From positions 372,001 to 436,000 of the forward strand of contig NZ_CP044524.1 of NCBI RefSeq assembly GCF_008831545.1: DNA of 64,000 nt, read 5' to 3'. Position 1 is the first letter of the stretch. Each line of letters starts with the position of its first letter. The DNA is from Halorussus halophilus (GTDB taxonomy: Archaea > Halobacteriota > Halobacteria > Halobacteriales > Haladaptataceae). This document shows positions 60,059 to 64,000 of the stretch, one piece after another. The notes beneath the pieces were generated by a model. That model searched no databases and was not told the origin of the DNA. It saw nothing but the letters and a program-made list of their open reading frames with translations. Position numbers and translations under genes: made by a program.

Positions 60059-60724
60059 ATGAGCGACGTGCTTCCGGAGCAGACCGACCGATTCGTGCGC
60101 GCGATGGTTCCCGAGAGAGACGACGTACTGGTCGAGATGGAACGTCACGGCGAGGAAATAGGCTTTCCGACGGTTGGCCCAGCAGTCGGTGGGTTCCTCC
60201 GACTCGCGGCCCGGATGGTCGGTGCGGAGCGAATCTTCGAGTTCGGGTCGGGATTCGGCTACTCTGCGTACTGGTTCGCCGAAGCACTCCCCGCAGACGG
60301 CGAAATCGTGTTGACCGAACACGACGAAGACGAACTCCAGCAGGCCCGCGAGTATCTGGAACGCGGCGGCTACGCCGACCAAGCACGATTCGAAGACGGT
60401 GATGCGTTGGAGACCATCGAACAGTACGACGGTCCCTTCGACGTGGTACTCATCGACTGCCACAAGAGCGGCTACCCCGACGCACTCGACGCCGTCCGCG
60501 AGAAGGTCGCGGAAGGCGGTGTCGTCATCGCGGACAACGCCATGGAGAGCGGCATTCAGGACTTCGAGAAGATCACGGAAATCGTGGAGGGCGGCAGTCC
60601 CTCGGACGTAGACGAGGAGACGCGCGGCATCGCCGACTACCTACTCGAAGTCCGGGACAGCCACGAGTTCGAGACGAGCGTGATTCCGCTCGGTGAGGGC
60701 ATCGCGGTGAGTTATCGCAACTGA
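60059..60724 (+). CDS. O-methyltransferase (class I SAM, COMT-like family 3)
   Basis: A 221-residue methyltransferase. IFEFGSGFGYSAYWFAEAL is motif I, VLTEHDEDELQQAREYL motif II, and FDVVLIDCHKSGYPDALDAVREKV includes the Asp/His metal part of family 3 O-methyltransferases, followed by GGVVIADNAMESG. These usually use Mg2+ and act on catechol-like compounds. ATG 60059. Probably monocistronic. Substrate unknown. Confidence 0.85.
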   Translation: MSDVLPEQTDRFVRAMVPERDDVLVEMERHGEEIGFPTVGPAVGGFLRLAARMVGAERIFEFGSGFGYSAYWFAEALPADGEIVLTEHDEDELQQAREYLERGGYADQARFEDGDALETIEQYDGPFDVVLIDCHKSGYPDALDAVREKVAEGGVVIADNAMESGIQDFEKITEIVEGGSPSDVDEETRGIADYLLEVRDSHEFETSVIPLGEGIAVSYRN

Positions 60725-60810
60725 ACAGGCACATTCTATCGTCACCGCGGTGCCCGACAGAACCCCGTCATCTGTAGGAAAGGTGTCCATCTGCAGAGAC
60801 CGTCCGCTCG

Positions 60811-62094
60811 TCAATCGTCACACGAGATGTCGGAACCGGGTTCGACCGGTGGTGTGTAGTCTCCGCGAGTAGGATGGGTCTCCCGCATCCAAGCCAGCGC
60901 GAGACCGCCCGAGACGAACATCGCCGCCGCGACGCCGTAGAACGCCGCTTGAATCGACGCGAAGTCTGCAGTCACGCCGATCAGAATCGCTCCGAATCCA
61001 TAGCCAGCGTCACGCCACATCCGGTAGACGCCGAGGCCAGTCGCCCGCCACGTCGGATGTGCGGCGTCTCCGACGACTGTAATCAGGTTCGGGTAGAGCA
61101 AGGCCATGCCGACACCCGTTACCCCGGCCGTCACGACCCAGAGCCAGTAGCCGTGAACGAGGGCGGTCGCAAGCACGCCGAAACCCGCGACGAACATCCC
61201 CGCGACCACTGGCGGTCGCCGACCGATGTCGTCGGCGAGTTTTCCGGTGTAGAGTTGGAGTACCCCCCAAACTCCACCGTAGACACCGACCACGACGCCG
61301 ACTTGTGCGACCGACAAGCCCTCGGTCGTGAGATAGAGTGGATACGCGATCCAAACGAGCGCGTCGACGAACTTCTCGACGCTCCCGGCCTGGGCCGCTG
61401 CAAACAGCGTCTTGTCCCCCCACGTCGCGCGCTTGAGTATCTCGACGAACGGGAGATCGGCGTCCGTGTCGTCTGTCTCGTCGTCGGCCTCGGCCTCGGT
61501 CTGTGCGTACGGTAGCGTCTCCTCCACAAATAGGACCGAAATACCGAGTGCGACGACGACGACTCCCGCGAGGAAGTAGAACGGTGCCGGTCGAAGACCA
61601 TACTGGGCGGCGATTACGCCCGTAATCCACGTCCCGAGAGCAACCCCACCGTATCCGAACGCTTCGTCGAGACCGACGGCGAACCCTCTGGCGTCACTTC
61701 CTGCGAGGTCTATCTTTGCGTTGACGCTCATACTCCACGACAGTCCTTGGTTGATGCCGAGGAGGACGTTCCCGACAGTGATCCACCACCAGTTGGGAGC
61801 GTAGACGATAATCGCCGGAATCGGAAGCGCGACGAGCCAGCCAGCGACGAGTATCGGCTTCCGACCGTACGTCTCGGACCACTTTCCGCCGTAGAGGTTG
61901 AGTAGGGCTTTGACGAACCCGAAACTCACCACGAACGACCCGATGACTAGAATCGACTCGACGCCGAGAACGTCTCGGCCGATGATGGGCACGACGTTGC
62001 GCTCCACGCCGATGGTAAGGCCGACGGCGAATACGGTGAGGAGTTGTAACGCAAACTGCGACCAATTCCGTCGGATACCTTGAGTGTACGTCAT
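60811..62094 (-). CDS. Major facilitator superfamily transporter
   Basis: A 427-residue 12-helix transporter. N-terminal half: VGLTIGVERNVVPIIG, LLNLYGGKWSETYGRKPIL (the A-motif between helices 2 and 3). A central acidic loop (TEAEADDETDDTDAD) separates the halves. Second A-like motif YTGKLADDIGRRPPV. Resembles drug or sugar efflux MFS members. It follows the rhodanese-MBL gene by 20 bases and may be co-transcribed with it. ATG 62094. Confidence 0.9.
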   Translation of the reverse strand: MTYTQGIRRNWSQFALQLLTVFAVGLTIGVERNVVPIIGRDVLGVESILVIGSFVVSFGFVKALLNLYGGKWSETYGRKPILVAGWLVALPIPAIIVYAPNWWWITVGNVLLGINQGLSWSMSVNAKIDLAGSDARGFAVGLDEAFGYGGVALGTWITGVIAAQYGLRPAPFYFLAGVVVVALGISVLFVEETLPYAQTEAEADDETDDTDADLPFVEILKRATWGDKTLFAAAQAGSVEKFVDALVWIAYPLYLTTEGLSVAQVGVVVGVYGGVWGVLQLYTGKLADDIGRRPPVVAGMFVAGFGVLATALVHGYWLWVVTAGVTGVGMALLYPNLITVVGDAAHPTWRATGLGVYRMWRDAGYGFGAILIGVTADFASIQAAFYGVAAAMFVSGGLALAWMRETHPTRGDYTPPVEPGSDISCDD

Positions 62095-62114
62095 CGGGTA
62101 AACGGCCTCGGTCG

Positions 62115-63236
62115 TTAGTTAGCCGCGCAGTTGTTCGGGCCGAGTTCGAGCGACTCGACGTCACCGTCTGGCTGTTCTTTCCCCCAGTTGATCTGCTTGA
62201 TCTCGTTGTAGTTCGCGGGTTCGTCGGCGAGACTCTCTACGATGGTCTCGACGAACGCGGTCTCGTCGTCGTCCTCGACGTAGCCCAGCAGTTCGTTGGT
62301 CGTCTTCTCACGGAGGTCACCGAGTTCCGTCGCCAGCGGCCGAATCTCCTCGTCACTGAAGTGTCCGGGGAGGACGACAGTCTCGTCGTCGAGGGCAGTC
62401 AGGTCTTCGAGGCTGTCGAATAGCCGACTTGCGGCCTCACGGACGGCGTCTTCGGAACTGTCTTCGAGGTCGGGGCGACCGACGCTCCGGAGAAACAGTG
62501 TGTCCCCGGAAAGTAGCGCGTCACCGTACTCGAACGAGACGCTACCCGGTGTGTGGCCGGGTGTGTGGTAGACGTCGAGTTCTCGACTGCCGACCTGAAT
62601 GGTGTCTCCATCCGCTATCTCGGTCACGACGTCGAGGTCGCCAGCGTCCTCACTGTGGAGGTAGTAGGGGACGTCGAGTTCACCGGCAAGTCGTCCCGCG
62701 CCGGACACGTGGTCTGCGTGTGCGTGCGTGTCCGCCACACCGACGATGTCGAGGTCACGCTCGTCTGCTGCGTTCAGGTACTCGTCGATGTACAGCGAGG
62801 GGTCGACGACGACCGCTTCCCCGCCGTCGTGGACTAAATAGGAGACACAACCCGTACCGGGGCGGACGATTTGGACGACGTTGTCGGACGCGTCGATGTC
62901 GTATTGGCGATGGACGCGGCCCCATCCGTTCATGCCATCGTCGATGGACTCGGCGTCGTAGCCATGTTCGCGGAGGAACTCGGCGGCACGTGCGGAGGTG
63001 ATGCCAGCGACGCAGACGACCGCTATCTCACGGTCTTCGGGTAGTTCGTCGAGATGTTCTTCGAGCGAGGAGTAGTCGTAATCGAGGAGTTCGTCGTAGA
63101 TCGGCAGATTCGTACTTCCCGGTATCTGCCACTCTTCGTAGTCTTCTTGCCGTCGAACGTCGAGGACGAACAAGTCTTCGGTGTCGTCTCGTACTTGTCG
63201 CGCGACTTTCGAGGGCGCGAATCCTGTATTGCTCAT
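62115..63236 (-). CDS. Rhodanese + metallo-beta-lactamase fusion (persulfide dioxygenase-like)
   Basis: A 373-residue protein. N-terminal rhodanese (residues 1-110): FVLDVRRQEDYEEWQIPGSTN and the active loop VVCVAGITSARAAEFL with Cys. Then an MBL domain: THAHADHVSGAGRLA, PGHTPGSVSF, LLSGDTLFLRSVGRPDLED and LPGHFSDEE, matching the ETHE1-type persulfide dioxygenase layout. It probably oxidises glutathione-like or protein persulfide. ATG 63236. Followed by an MFS gene 20 bases on, perhaps sulfite or thiosulfate export. Confidence 0.9.
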   Translation of the reverse strand: MSNTGFAPSKVARQVRDDTEDLFVLDVRRQEDYEEWQIPGSTNLPIYDELLDYDYSSLEEHLDELPEDREIAVVCVAGITSARAAEFLREHGYDAESIDDGMNGWGRVHRQYDIDASDNVVQIVRPGTGCVSYLVHDGGEAVVVDPSLYIDEYLNAADERDLDIVGVADTHAHADHVSGAGRLAGELDVPYYLHSEDAGDLDVVTEIADGDTIQVGSRELDVYHTPGHTPGSVSFEYGDALLSGDTLFLRSVGRPDLEDSSEDAVREAASRLFDSLEDLTALDDETVVLPGHFSDEEIRPLATELGDLREKTTNELLGYVEDDDETAFVETIVESLADEPANYNEIKQINWGKEQPDGDVESLELGPNNCAAN

Positions 63237-63478
63237 TGCATACACAACTGTGAACTACTCACGTTTAAATCTGCTGGCGACAGTGCAGACTGCCGGAACG
63301 GGATATCCGTGAACTCCTGCGCCACTACTTGCTTTTCGAACCACCTTATTTGGAAGTGCGGGACGCGTCCGGAACGAGTATTGTGTACTCCACGACCGCG
63401 GGTATTGTTTTATTTATGCACTATTAGTGCGGGGTGCGACGATTCGCACGATTCTCGACTGGTGTTTTCCTCTCTGAA

Positions 63479-64000
63479 TCATTCCAATCCTGCCTGCGCA
63501 CCGACCAACACCAGAGAAATCACGAACAGACTCACCGCCCCGTCCCAGAACAGCAACACCCACTGTGAGCGACCGAGACGCGCAAAGGTCCGAGTTGCAA
63601 CTGCGCGACGAACCGTCGCCGCGACCGCCCGATAGCGCCGCTCGTGTTCTCTGACCAACGCGTACACCAAGTTGTCGAGCGCAAGAACGGCGAACGGTGC
63701 CGGAACGCCGACGAGCAGTGCGAGCAATAGGGTGTCCCACTCCGTGGTAGGCTGGACGCCAGCGAAGAACGGGTGGTCGAAAATCGGCGTCGGAATCTGG
63801 AGGAGTGTCACGACCACGATAGCGATTAGCCGAACGACGGTCGAATTGGCTGCCGAGACCGCTATCGGTGGCTGTTCCACGACGAGGTAGAGCGCGACCG
63901 GCGTTATCAGAACGTATGTCAGAACGCCGAGTTTGGCGAATCGACGCGCGCTCTGCCACGAGCGTTCGAGGCTGTCGTCGCGGACGGGAAGGTCGGAGTT
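63479..64000 (-). CDS. Hypothetical membrane protein, 5' end missing
   Basis: At least 173 codons of a membrane protein whose start lies beyond the window end. The frame is open to base 64000, beginning NSDLPVRDDSLERSW, and then AKLGVLTYVLITPVALYL gives the first seen helix. A total of about four helices follow, with an Arg-rich cytoplasmic stretch (EHERRYRAVAATVRRAVATR). The GTG at 63880 is internal. No family recognised; topology hints at a small transporter or stress membrane protein. Confidence 0.6.
   Translation of the reverse strand, partial: NSDLPVRDDSLERSWQSARRFAKLGVLTYVLITPVALYLVVEQPPIAVSAANSTVVRLIAIVVVTLLQIPTPIFDHPFFAGVQPTTEWDTLLLALLVGVPAPFAVLALDNLVYALVREHERRYRAVAATVRRAVATRTFARLGRSQWVLLFWDGAVSLFVISLVLVGAQAGLE

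Noticed and set aside
1-64000. tRNA and rRNA genes
   Set aside because: I looked for T-loop consensus ggttcraatcc with matching acceptor stems; the few partial hits (for example near 10970) lie inside coding genes and have no cloverleaf.

Overview
The window is chromosomal DNA of a halophilic archaeon (class Halobacteria). The genes are GC-rich and strongly acidic. There are twin-arginine (Tat) lipoproteins, TATA-type promoters lying about 27 bases before start codons (leaderless transcripts), and haloarchaeal families such as HalOD1, DUF7344, DUF7553 and DUF7282. I cannot name the genus. Gene density is high, and about 70 genes can be supported. No tRNA, rRNA or CRISPR array was seen.

Layout. 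1-14 kb holds metal and envelope functions: a CPH-type copper/silver P-type ATPase (cut by the window start), a frameshifted lipoprotein, a blue-copper lipoprotein, an ArsR-like regulator, a Tat-exported subtilase, an ABC exporter, an MBL-fold nuclease, and a cupredoxin-like protein that has lost its copper ligands and gained an NDTT-rich repeat insert. 14-30 kb is mostly housekeeping: three methyltransferase/VOC-type enzymes, PhoD phosphatase, a universal stress protein, an enolase-superfamily protein, a sensor kinase, AMP phosphorylase, gamma-carbonic-anhydrase-like protein, Gfo/Idh oxidoreductase, MTA phosphorylase, a lyxose-isomerase-like cupin and a nucleotidyltransferase with a small overlapping partner. 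At 30.4-31.8 kb lies a TnpB element whose stop codon sits inside a terminal hairpin, plus a second, separate copy of that hairpin. 32-41 kb has a trehalose-synthase-like GH13 enzyme, an aldo/keto reductase and a complete five-gene branched-chain amino acid (Liv) ABC operon.

41-50 kb is the accessory part. It contains an N-terminally eroded ion channel, a DsbA-like lipoprotein with a CPYT active site, a collapsed tryptophanase remnant, an AT-richer pair (trypsin-like protease plus an unknown protein with an internal HWxF/VPRE duplication), an intact tryptophanase, and a two-gene operon of a putative class I terpene-synthase-fold protein with an HTH regulator. Two further regulatory proteins flank that operon. 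50-64 kb returns to ordinary metabolism: HARP (protein-only RNase P homologue), an M20 amidohydrolase, and a bacterio-opsin-activator-type regulator ahead of a sugar-type ABC operon that ends in a CoA transferase. A LeuA-family synthase, an O-methyltransferase, an MFS transporter, a rhodanese-MBL protein and a membrane protein cut by the window end complete it.

The least explained and most interesting parts are the terpene-synthase-like operon (47.0-48.8 kb), the tryptophanase remnant flanking the low-GC protease pair (42.9-46.3 kb), the paired TnpB hairpins, and the decayed cupredoxin with its repeat insert.
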